DNA of 14,141 bases. Source: GCA-003244245 sp050700255. GTDB lineage: Bacteria; Actinomycetota; Actinomycetes; Mycobacteriales; Pseudonocardiaceae. This document shows positions 1 through 5,845 of this stretch, piece after piece; position 1 is the first letter of the stretch, and the number at the start of each line of letters is the position of its first letter. A program made the translations under genes and the position numbers. Location: NCBI GenBank assembly GCA_050700255.1, contig JBOHGX010000143.1:1-14141 (forward strand), given 5' to 3'. The notes under the pieces were generated by a model. The model had not been told where the DNA came from and ran no database searches. It saw only the letters and a program-made list of their open reading frames with translations.

Positions 1-506
1 CATCGCCAATGGCAGCCGAGCTGGTGGAGATGTCCCGGCTGTGGGGCCGGATCGCCGCGCGGATCGAGCCGCAATGGGTGGAACCTCTGGCAGAGCACCT
101 GGTCAAGCGTGTTGAGACCCGGCTGGCCGGGCTCACCGCGCCGGCACTGGTGCCCGCGGTTGCCGACGTCCGCGACCAGCTGGCCCACCTGATCAGGCCC
201 GGCTTCGTGAGCGCAACGGGCGTGCAGCGGTTACCCGACCTCACTCGCTACCTGCAGGCCATCGAGCGCAGGCTGGACAAGCTGCCCCGCGATCCAGACC
301 GTGACCGGACCTGGATGCATCGGGTCCAGACCGTCGTGCAGGCGTACCAGCAGCTGCGCGACCAGGTCGGCGACGGGCCGCAGCTGCAGCAGGTCTGCTG
401 GATGATCGAAGAGCTTCGGGTCAGCTACTTTGCCCAGGAGCTGCGTACCCCGTACCCGGTTTCGAACAAACGGATCTATCAGGCGATGGACGAGCTGGCC
501 GGTTAG
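1..506 (+). CDS. hrpA: HrpA-type ATP-dependent RNA helicase, C-terminal part with a large internal deletion (5' end outside window)
   Basis: The frame is open from the left edge, so the true start is upstream. The first visible stretch (AELVEMSRLWGR, then a run ending in EHLVKR) matches the segment that follows the helicase core in HrpA proteins. It is followed at once by the extreme C-terminus of HrpA (RYLQAIERRLDKLP, then MIEELRVSYFAQEL and PVSNKRIYQAMDELAG). In E. coli HrpA, as I remember it, these two blocks are separated by more than 400 residues holding the OB-fold region and most of DUF3418. Here they are joined in one frame near position 110. HrpA is a DEAH-box helicase acting on mRNA and ribosomes. 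Whether this shortened protein works is unknown, and the gene may be a pseudogene. The stop lies 5 bp from the stop of the convergent neighbour. Family assignment is firm; functionality is not. Confidence 0.82.
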   Translation, partial: SPMAAELVEMSRLWGRIAARIEPQWVEPLAEHLVKRVETRLAGLTAPALVPAVADVRDQLAHLIRPGFVSATGVQRLPDLTRYLQAIERRLDKLPRDPDRDRTWMHRVQTVVQAYQQLRDQVGDGPQLQQVCWMIEELRVSYFAQELRTPYPVSNKRIYQAMDELAG

Positions 507-511
507 TTCAC

Positions 512-1492
512 TCAGCGCAGCCGCATGTGCAGCCGGACCGTGGTGCCGGCGCCGATCTGACCGGTGGGCATCTCGACCAGGTCGCACAGTGCGTTGACCA
601 AGATCAGCCCACGGCCATGCGATTTCCCCTCACCGGGCGGCATTCTGCCGACCAACCGGTCGTGCAGCTGCCCGCTGTCGGTGATCTGGCAGACCAGGCT
701 ATCGGTGTCCGGGTCCTGCCACAGGGCCAGCACACCCGCCGCATGGGTGTGCTGCAGGGTGTTCGTGGCGACTTCGTCGACCGCAAGGCACAGATCGGAC
801 ACCCGCTGCGCGCCAAGCCCGGCTCGCAACGCCAGGCCTTCAACGAACTGCCGGATGGCCCGCAGGTCGGTCAGGGAGGAGAAGACTCGCATGTCACCCC
901 ACCACTCCGGGGGGTCGGGTAACATGCGCAGGCTTGCATCCGCGATGGCCCGGGGATCGGCATAGTCGGGGCTGGCTTCCCACTGTCCCCTCGCGACCAG
1001 TCCCGGATGGGTTCGCCGGGCATCGTCGAGGACCGTAGCGTCGAGTCCCTGACGGTCGTACGGGCACAGGATGGTGGCCTGCTGGCCCGCCAGGGCGACG
1101 TTGAGCAGGGCCTCGTGTTGCAACGCGGCCCGGTATTCGGCGGCGGACCGGCCTGGCCAGATCGGTTCGCCCACGATGCGTACCCGACCCGCCTCGTGCT
1201 CGCGGGTAAACGCGTAGAACACGGTGGGAATGATCCGGCCGGGATTGCGACCCGCCTCGGCCATGTCCACGAACCGGACCCGTTCAGCGTCGGGGCCCAG
1301 GACCGAGCGCAGCGCGTCGAGGTGTGAACCTGGGACCGCGACCAGGGCCGGTTCGGCCAACTCGAAGCCGTCCCGAACGAAACGCGCGATGCCGTTGGCG
1401 TAGTCCTGCTCGTCGAGGTAGAACAGCGCCTCGTGCACCAGCCCGGTGCGTTCGGGCTGCGCAACGCTGGCGGGCCGACTTGCCACGCTCAT
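512..1492 (-). CDS. MEDS-domain sensor with C-terminal anti-sigma-type histidine kinase-like ATPase
   Basis: A 326-aa soluble protein. Residues about 17-170 look like a MEDS (DcmR-type sensory) domain: HEALFYLDEQDY near residue 20, then alternating hydrophobic strands and FVDMAEAGRNPGRI. Residues about 205-326 are a HATPase_c domain of the RsbW/SpoIIAB type, with N-box E240 and N244 (LAVDEVATNTLQHTH), a G1 box DSGQ at 272-275 and a glycine loop GKSHGRGL at 289-296. There is no dimerisation/phospho-acceptor histidine region, so it is not a classical sensor kinase. This architecture is common in actinobacteria and is thought to control alternative sigma factors through anti-sigma antagonists. 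The start at 1492 is chosen because GGAGG lies 8 nt upstream; a longer frame to 1552 lacks such a site. It is divergent from the acyl-CoA dehydrogenase. No sigma factor or antagonist gene is nearby, so the partner is unknown. Confidence 0.88.
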   Translation of the reverse strand: MSVASRPASVAQPERTGLVHEALFYLDEQDYANGIARFVRDGFELAEPALVAVPGSHLDALRSVLGPDAERVRFVDMAEAGRNPGRIIPTVFYAFTREHEAGRVRIVGEPIWPGRSAAEYRAALQHEALLNVALAGQQATILCPYDRQGLDATVLDDARRTHPGLVARGQWEASPDYADPRAIADASLRMLPDPPEWWGDMRVFSSLTDLRAIRQFVEGLALRAGLGAQRVSDLCLAVDEVATNTLQHTHAAGVLALWQDPDTDSLVCQITDSGQLHDRLVGRMPPGEGKSHGRGLILVNALCDLVEMPTGQIGAGTTVRLHMRLR

Positions 1493-1564
1493 ACGCTCGA
1501 CCTCCGGTCCCTCTATGGCGCAGAGGGTACAACTGTTCGTTGCGCTGAACATGTGAAAATCTCA

Positions 1565-1576
1565 CTCATCGATGAG
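1565..1576. promoter_or_regulatory. Perfect 12-bp palindrome in divergent promoter region (possible operator)
   Basis: CTCATCGATGAG is a perfect dyad in the 226-bp gap between the divergent MEDS-ATPase gene (start 1492) and the acyl-CoA dehydrogenase gene (start 1719). Nearby are two GTGAG repeats 7 bp apart (1626-1630 and 1633-1637). Position and symmetry suit a repressor site, but there is no regulator gene beside it and a 12-bp palindrome can occur by chance. Confidence 0.3.
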
Positions 1577-1718
1577 CGATCAACCTGATACTGGCAGTAG
1601 GTAGGTGTCCATATGTGCGCAGCGAGTGAGTAGTGAGTTATCGGGGTGAAGTTTAGCAAGATCGCCGAACTACGGTGCGCGCCGACCGCGGCGTGGCCGG
1701 CGGGAGGAGTATCGGCAC

Positions 1719-2867
1719 ATGCGCCGTCAGTTGTTCGAAGCTGAGCATGACGCCTTCCGGGACAGCGTCCGGACCTTCGTGGCCAAAGAGGTGTTGCCAC
1801 ACTGCGCGGAGTGGGAAGCCCAGGGCATCGTGCCCCGGGAGCTGTTCCTCCGAGCCGGGTCCAGCGGCTTCCTCGGTACGGCTGTCCCGGAGGAGTTCGG
1901 TGGCGGCGGGGTGGCTGACTTCCGGTTCAACGCGGTGCTGGGCGAGGAGATCATGCACCCTGGAGCGGCGGCCGCGGGGCTCGGGCTGACTCTGCACAAC
2001 GACATCTGCTTGCCCTACTTCCTCGATCTGGCCACCGAGGAGCAGCAGCGGCGGTGGCTGCCCGGGATCACCGCCGGGCAGCTGATCACGGCGATTGCGA
2101 TGACAGAGCCGGGAATGGGCTCCGACCTGGCGAGCATGGCCACCACGGCGGTGCGCCGATCGGACCATTATCTGGTCAACGGGGCGAAGACGTTCATCAC
2201 CAACGGAATCAACGCCGATCTGGTCATCACTGCCGTGAAGACCGATCCGCAGCAACGGCATCAGGGGATAAGTCTGATCGTCCTGGAACGCGGAATGGAC
2301 GGTTTCGAGCGCGGTCGCAACCTCGCCAAGTTGGGCCAGCATTCCCAGGACACCGCCGAATTGTTCTTCCGCGACGTCAAGGTGCCGATCACCAACCTGC
2401 TCGGTGAGTCGGGCCGCGGGTTCGCCCACCTAGTGGAGCGGCTACCCCAGGAACGACTGTCGATCGCTATCTCCGGGGTGGCCGGGGCGCGGGCAGCGTT
2501 GGACCTGACATTGGCCTACGTCAAGGACCGCAAAGCCTTCGGCCAACCGATCGGATCCTTTCAGAACACCAGGTTTCGGCTGGCCGAAATGGTCACCGAG
2601 ATTGATCTTGCGCAAACCTTCATCGACCGCTGCATCGAGGCGCTCAACGACGGTGAGCTGACGGCGGTCGACGCCGCCAAGGCCAAGTGGTGGTGCACTG
2701 AGCTGCAGGGCCGGGTGGTCGACGCCTGCCTGCAGTTGCACGGCGGCTACGGCTACATGCTCGAGTATCCCATCGCGCGGGCCTACGCCGATGCTCGCAT
2801 CACCCGCATTTACGGCGGTACCACAGAGATCATGAAGGAAATCATCGGCCGGTCACTTGATCTGTGA
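1719..2867 (+). CDS. Acyl-CoA dehydrogenase, long-chain (LCAD-like) type
   Basis: A full-length 382-aa flavoenzyme for the first, alpha-beta dehydrogenating step of acyl-CoA beta-oxidation. It passes electrons to electron-transfer flavoprotein. The order of blocks is typical: N-terminal helical domain; FAD/substrate strand motif AMTEPGMGSDL near residue 127; middle beta-barrel with NGAKTFITNG at 154-163; C-terminal helical domain with RKAFGQPIGSFQ and QLHGGYGYM. The usual C-terminal catalytic Glu of short/medium-chain enzymes (YEGT) is replaced by YGGT at 365-368. The sequence LPQERLSIA supplies E245 at the position used by long-chain and isovaleryl enzymes, and the ending IYGGTTEIMKEII resembles mammalian ACADL. 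The start is backed by GGGAGGA about 10 nt upstream. Acyl chain preference cannot be read from sequence. It is apparently monocistronic, with 295 bp to the next gene. Confidence 0.95.
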   Translation: MRRQLFEAEHDAFRDSVRTFVAKEVLPHCAEWEAQGIVPRELFLRAGSSGFLGTAVPEEFGGGGVADFRFNAVLGEEIMHPGAAAAGLGLTLHNDICLPYFLDLATEEQQRRWLPGITAGQLITAIAMTEPGMGSDLASMATTAVRRSDHYLVNGAKTFITNGINADLVITAVKTDPQQRHQGISLIVLERGMDGFERGRNLAKLGQHSQDTAELFFRDVKVPITNLLGESGRGFAHLVERLPQERLSIAISGVAGARAALDLTLAYVKDRKAFGQPIGSFQNTRFRLAEMVTEIDLAQTFIDRCIEALNDGELTAVDAAKAKWWCTELQGRVVDACLQLHGGYGYMLEYPIARAYADARITRIYGGTTEIMKEIIGRSLDL

Positions 2868-3162
2868 TCCGCCAGGCGAGAATCGTGGCAGCGCTGCTTA
2901 TGTCGTATTTCGCGTCGCCTTTGCAGGGGCTGGAAGCAACTGCTGCGTCAATCTCGGGTATCAGTGCGAGATCAGGTGAGGACAAACCGATCGGTCTGAT
3001 ACGCACAGTGAGGACAAGCTCGGACGGCGGCGCAAGCTTGCGCCTGCCCGACATGCATCACTTAGAGTGAAAGTTGGCCCGAAACGGTACGTCCGGGGTC
3101 CCTCCCAACGATGTCACTACTAAGCACATCGACTATGAACCAGCACGGCGGGGAGGACCAGG
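2868..3162. other. Intergenic region with paired repeats upstream of the ssgA-like gene
   Basis: About 295 bp with no convincing gene. It contains a direct repeat GTGAGGACAA (2976-2985 and 3008-3017), an inverted pair GTATCAG (2958-2964) and CTGATAC (2996-3002) enclosing the first copy, and a 16-bp perfect palindrome at 3029-3044. Short frames on both strands here lack ribosome sites and family resemblance. Confidence 0.5.
3029..3044. promoter_or_regulatory. 16-bp perfect palindrome (operator or terminator hairpin)
   Basis: GGCGCAAG joined directly to CTTGCGCC. It sits about 160 bp after the acyl-CoA dehydrogenase stop and 119 bp before the ssgA-like start. As DNA it could bind a dimeric regulator; as RNA it could fold with a GGCGC/GCGCC stem. 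No T-run follows, so a simple intrinsic terminator is less likely. Confidence 0.4.
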
Positions 3163-3585
3163 ATGAACGGTCACGGCGGTGACGCGGTCGCCCACGATAT
3201 GTTCGCGCTGCTGCATGAAGCTGCGGCGCCTGTAGTGACCCGTTGGACTTACTGCACGGATGATCCCTTTGCGGTGACCCTTGAGATCCAGACCCGTGGC
3301 AATCGCTGTGTGGACTGGGTCCTGGCCCGCGAACTGCTGGTGGCTGGGCTCAGTGCTCCCGCGGGGATCGGGGACGTGCGGGTGCGTCCGGCTCGGATGG
3401 GTCAATGGGACGTGACGCTGGTCGAGATCCGTTCACCCGACGGGCACGCCGTGCTGGAGGTGGACCGCGATCTGTTGCGGCAGTTCGTCGAGGCCACTAT
3501 CGACGTCGTGCCGTTGGGAGACGAGGGCGCGACCGTCGACATGGACGCCGAGATCGAGAAGATCACCAGGAGCTGCGCGGGTTGA
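3163..3585 (+). CDS. SsgA-like (SALP) sporulation/cell-division regulator
   Basis: A 140-aa protein of the SsgA/SsgB family (PF04686). Recognisable blocks are DPFAVTLEIQ near residue 34, WVLARELLVAGLSAPAGIGDVRVRP at about 52-76, an SPDGHAVLEVDRDLLRQF segment near 91-108, and DVVPLGDEGATVDMDAEI toward the C-terminus. Length fits the family (about 130-145 aa). In Streptomyces these proteins act at the division site; SsgB recruits FtsZ during sporulation septation and SsgA localises it. Which paralogue this is cannot be decided without a tree. GGGGAGGA just upstream (about 3150-3157) supports the ATG at 3163. The gene stands alone, convergent with the oxygenase gene. Its presence argues against Mycobacterium and for a morphologically complex actinomycete. 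Confidence 0.9.
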   Translation: MNGHGGDAVAHDMFALLHEAAAPVVTRWTYCTDDPFAVTLEIQTRGNRCVDWVLARELLVAGLSAPAGIGDVRVRPARMGQWDVTLVEIRSPDGHAVLEVDRDLLRQFVEATIDVVPLGDEGATVDMDAEIEKITRSCAG

Positions 3586-3602
3586 TCGGGAGAATGAGCG
3601 AA

Positions 3603-3669
3603 ACCGCCAATCGGCTCCGAATGGCGCCCAGCAGTTGTCCGCCCACCGCCAATTGGTTCCGAACGGCGC
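3603..3669. repeat. Two copies of a 25-bp near-palindromic repeat between convergent genes
   Basis: Copies at 3603-3627 and 3645-3669 (period 42 bp) both begin ACCGCCAAT and end GGCGC and differ at only about four positions. Each is itself a dyad: GCCA-x-TCGG facing CCGA-x-TGGC in copy 1, less perfect in copy 2. The pair fills the gap between the ssgA-like stop (3585) and the oxygenase stop (3695), so it could serve both as hairpin terminators. It may also be a member of a dispersed palindromic repeat family. No third copy was seen in this window. Confidence 0.7.
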
Positions 3670-3694
3670 ACGTTTGCCGCACGCCAAGCCCCCA

Positions 3695-4411
3695 CTAAGC
3701 AGCGTCATGGAAGATCACGCCCAGGGCATGGCGGTGGCCGCTGCGGAGGACCGACACGCCATGGCGCATGGTGATCCGGTAATAGCCGCGGGTGCCGGAA
3801 CCTGGCCGGTAGCGGGTGGGCCAGATCACCGCCTGGCCCTGGTCGAGGGTGATCGCGGTACCGCGGGACTGTGCTCTGGGCAGGTTCTCCACTAACAGGA
3901 ACTCCCCGCCGGTGTAGTCGGTGCCCAGCTGAGACAGCGCGACCATCGCTTGCAGTGGGAAGGCGTGCTCGCCGTAGAGGTCCTGATGCAGGCAGTTGTA
4001 ATCGCCCTCGCTGTAGCGCAGTACCAACGGCGTCGGCCGGGTCTGCCCGGCGGAGTGACAGCGATCCAGGAAGTCCTCCAGCCGGTCGGGGAACCGCTCG
4101 GGCAGCCGCAACCGCTCATGCCAGGTGTTCGCCACTGGAACCAGCCGTGAGTACAGTGCCCGCCGCAGCCGGTCCACCATGCCCGGCAGCGGATGATCGA
4201 AATACTGATACTGCCCGGAGCCGAACCGGTGCCGGGCCATGTCCACCCGGGTGCGCCAGTGCTCGGGCTGGTCGTAGAGCCCGACCAGCGCCTCGCACTG
4301 CGCGGCGGCCAGCACCGGCGGGGTCACCGCGTAGCCGCGCCGGTCCAGCGACTCGCACAGCTGCGGCCAGGCCCAACCGTGCACCGTGTCAGTGATCAAG
4401 TCGGCGGTCAT
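3695..4411 (-). CDS. 2OG-Fe(II) oxygenase (COG3826-type, prolyl 4-hydroxylase-like fold)
   Basis: A 238-aa enzyme of the cupin-like double-stranded beta-helix family that uses Fe(II), O2 and 2-oxoglutarate. Iron ligands are visible as H142-x-D144 in NCLHQDLYGE and H217 in RHGVS. R227 in SGHRHALG is the expected 2-oxoglutarate-binding residue. The block FPLQAMVALSQLGTDYTGG is characteristic of this uncharacterised family. The start at 4411 follows GGGAGA by about 7 nt; upstream extension in frame to 4537 runs through the neighbour and is rejected. The first 23 nt overlap the end of the Ada-domain gene, which implies translational coupling. The substrate is unknown. The Ada partner suggests alkylation repair or stress, which is an inference and not shown by these residues. 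Confidence 0.88.
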   Translation of the reverse strand: MTADLITDTVHGWAWPQLCESLDRRGYAVTPPVLAAAQCEALVGLYDQPEHWRTRVDMARHRFGSGQYQYFDHPLPGMVDRLRRALYSRLVPVANTWHERLRLPERFPDRLEDFLDRCHSAGQTRPTPLVLRYSEGDYNCLHQDLYGEHAFPLQAMVALSQLGTDYTGGEFLLVENLPRAQSRGTAITLDQGQAVIWPTRYRPGSGTRGYYRITMRHGVSVLRSGHRHALGVIFHDAA

Positions 4412-4640
4412 GACGATGTCTCCCGCTGGCGAGTGCAGCGATCGGTTGGCAGTGCCGGCACGGTCGGTAGCCGGCGAGCTGGGCAGCGGCCACCGAGGCG
4501 AAGCCTTGTCGGTGCGCCGCAGTGATCCGGCGGGCATGCGAGCAGGACGGGCAACACACCACGCCGGTGGTGTCGCTAGCCAGGTAGCGCACTCCGCGGC
4601 GAGCCAGCTCCCGGACCTCTCCGAGGTTGACGCCCTCCAC
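4389..4640 (-). CDS. Stand-alone Ada-type zinc-binding (methyl-phosphotriester acceptor) domain protein
   Basis: A small protein of about 83 aa made almost only of an Ada metal-binding domain (PF02805): RYLASDTTGVVCCPSC, then ARRIT, then AGYRPCRHCQP. The four ligand cysteines are C29, C33, C61 and C64 in this numbering, spaced C-x3-C and C-x2-C as in E. coli Ada C38/C42/C69/C72. In Ada the first of these accepts methyl groups from DNA phosphotriesters. No methyltransferase or AraC domain is attached. An extra cysteine (C30) replaces the usual arginine. The start is uncertain: I chose GTG at 4640 because conserved sequence begins there, but no good ribosome site precedes it; the frame stays open to an ATG at 4745 or 4808. 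It is the first gene of a two-gene unit with the oxygenase. Confidence 0.75.
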   Translation of the reverse strand: MEGVNLGEVRELARRGVRYLASDTTGVVCCPSCSHARRITAAHRQGFASVAAAQLAGYRPCRHCQPIAALASGRHRHDRRLDH

Positions 4641-4895
4641 CGCCAGCAGCGTTGCCAGGACCCCTAAGTCATACAAGCCAGCTTGAGGGAATCTACAACC
4701 AGAATTCCAGTGAGGCGAGCCTCGGACCGCCGAGCTGGGGGTCATCTTGATCGGTAATGCGGTGAGTCTGACGTGGCCGAGCCCCTCAGAGGCCGCCTGC
4801 CCGGCCATGATCGCTGATTGGGGTGTGCCACGAGCATGGACGGCCGCCAGGCCGGCGCTCGCTGACTCACTCGATTTTCGGCAAGATCGCGCAGG

Positions 4896-4962
4896 GGCCC
4901 GCGGTCGAGCCTTTCCCTCTACCTGCGCATTGTTGCTTTTACGCAGGTAGACGACGCGGGCC
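4896..4962. repeat. Nested inverted repeat forming a 67-nt two-tier hairpin
   Basis: The outer arms GGCCCGCG (4896-4903) and CGCGGGCC (4955-4962) enclose inner arms TCTACCTGCG (4918-4927) and CGCAGGTAGA (4942-4951), all perfectly paired. The inner loop is 14 nt and T-rich. The internal loop is lopsided, 14 nt against 3 nt. It does not fit a tRNA and has no trailing T-run. It could be a structured RNA, a recombination or binding site, or part of a leader. Confidence 0.65.
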
Positions 4963-5143
4963 GATCAGGTCCAACGGTCGCCTATCCGATGGGTCGCCCT
5001 ATGGTCTCCGCTGGAGACGAGGTCTCTGCGTCCCTGGTGGCTGGATGTGCGACAGCCGACGATGTTGGGTTGTGCCGGCAAGCCGGCTGTTCCCCCCTCA
5101 GTTACGGGAGGGTTCCGCTCCGAGAGTGGCACACGGACACGAC

Positions 5144-5163
5144 ATCGACAACATTTTGTCGAT
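5144..5163 (-). terminator. Hairpin downstream of the small membrane protein gene
   Basis: ATCGACAA and TTGTCGAT pair perfectly across a 4-nt loop, 18 nt beyond the stop of the minus-strand gene at 5181. Position suits a terminator, but no T-run follows on that strand, and the stem is only half GC. Confidence 0.35.
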
Positions 5164-5180
5164 CTGATGATGCCAAGCGC

Positions 5181-5405
5181 CTAGACGAGACCAATGCCCA
5201 GGGCCAAGCGGAGACCGGCAAGGACGCAAGCCAGGATGCAGATGTTGCGCCCGGTGGTGCGATTACTGAGAAGGCCGAAGATGAGGCCGACGACGCCGAT
5301 GATGAGCGCGATCCAAGCGAAAATTGCGCCGATTACGGGCACAATGGCCGTCAAAATCACGACGAGAGCGGCGAGAATGCCGAGGACGATGGCAATCAGA
5401 TTCAT
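5181..5405 (-). CDS. Small hydrophobic membrane protein, unknown function
   Basis: A 74-aa protein that is nearly all hydrophobic: two long segments at about 3-26 and 28-47 (LIAIVLGILAALVVILTAIV, then IFAWIALIIGVVGLIFGLL), a short polar turn SNRTTGRN, and a third segment at about 55-73. It is probably three membrane helices. I do not recognise a named family, although small proteins with this layout are frequent in actinobacteria. The ATG at 5405 is the only sensible start; longer frames upstream lack coding character. A CATAAT box (5412-5417) lies 6 nt before the ATG, suggesting a leaderless mRNA. It is followed by a hairpin at 5144-5163. Confidence 0.75.
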   Translation of the reverse strand: MNLIAIVLGILAALVVILTAIVPVIGAIFAWIALIIGVVGLIFGLLSNRTTGRNICILACVLAGLRLALGIGLV

Positions 5406-5411
5406 ACCCCT

Positions 5412-5417
5412 ATTATG
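5412..5417 (-). promoter_or_regulatory. Probable -10 box (CATAAT) of a leaderless promoter
   Basis: On the minus strand CATAAT is followed by 6 nt (AGGGGT) and then the ATG at 5405, the spacing expected when transcription starts at the start codon. The -35 region 17 bp upstream (TGCAGT) is poor. The AGGGG could alternatively be a very close ribosome site. Confidence 0.45.
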
Positions 5418-5492
5418 CGCCGTAGCCCCCGCAGACTGCACCGCCGCAGGACAGCGGTAGGCACCCGGCTGATCGGACGAAGGGTCCAGCAC

Positions 5493-5724
5493 ATGCGGGT
5501 AGCCGTGATCGGTGGCACGGGGGCTGGTCGCCGCACTGGCCGGGGTCCAGTCAGTCATCGACGTCCTGGCAGCGCGCGGGCAATCGGTCCGGCTGGTGCC
5601 GAGCTGGCGGTCCGGCCAGTTCAGCGTCGAGATGGCCGGGGAGGTCCTGCTACCCGGACCGGACGCGCGACTCGCGCCGACCACCTTTGACGCCTGGCTT
5701 GCCACTGAAGCAACGCGAGGCTAG
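5493..5724 (+). pseudogene. Remnant of an NAD(P)-binding Rossmann oxidoreductase (NmrA/SDR-like)
   Basis: An ATG at 5493 opens MRVAVIGGTG, the textbook N-terminus of NmrA-like or atypical SDR proteins, but this frame loses coding sense after about 10 residues. From 5512 the next frame reads GLVAALAGVQSVIDVL, which matches the later block of such proteins where the nucleotide-proximal strand ends (G-V-x-x-V-I-D-V). It then passes directly to LVPSWRSGQFSVEMAGEV and LLPGPDARLAPTTFDAWLA, which looks like the C-terminal end of the same family. A normal member is about 250 aa; only about 80 codons remain. The simplest reading is two deletions, one with a frameshift. An alternative is a genuine 70-aa protein starting at GTG 5512, but it has no ribosome site. 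Confidence 0.55.
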
Positions 5725-5845
5725 CTACACAGGGTAACATCTGTAGCCCGATCGAATGCGATGTGTAACGAAACGCCGCGTTTTCGAGGTATGCAATGGT
5801 GCAGCCCTCGAGCATGGGGCGTGATCAGAACTGGAGGGGGCCCAG

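Larger units (their letters stand above)
4641..5180. other. Gene-free, hairpin-rich region
   Basis: About 540 bp without a convincing gene. It holds several inverted repeats: GAGGC/GCCTC near 4712, a nested pair at 4896-4962, GTCTCC/GGAGAC at 5004-5018, ACAGCCG/CGGCTGT at 5052-5090 enclosing GCCGGC-AA-GCCGGC, and an 8-bp pair at 5144-5163. The promoter of the Ada/oxygenase unit should lie at the left end; I see no clear -35/-10 pair. Frames on the + strand here are low-complexity readings of the opposite strand. Confidence 0.5.

Noticed and set aside
2864..3070. A 68-codon + frame starting at GTG inside the acyl-CoA dehydrogenase stop
   Set aside because: It has no family resemblance, no ribosome site and mixed third-position composition, and it covers the repeat cluster.
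3603..3669. A CRISPR array
   Set aside because: Only two imperfect copies with a 17-bp spacer and no cas genes in the window.
4896..4962. A tRNA in the nested hairpin
   Set aside because: There is no D-arm/anticodon/T-arm arrangement and no GGTTCGAATCC-like T-loop; the arms are concentric, not cloverleaf.
4989..5690. A 233-codon + strand frame across the spacer and the small membrane gene
   Set aside because: It has an acidic repetitive composition typical of antisense reading, no ribosome site, and overlaps the convincing membrane protein and the oxidoreductase remnant on both sides.
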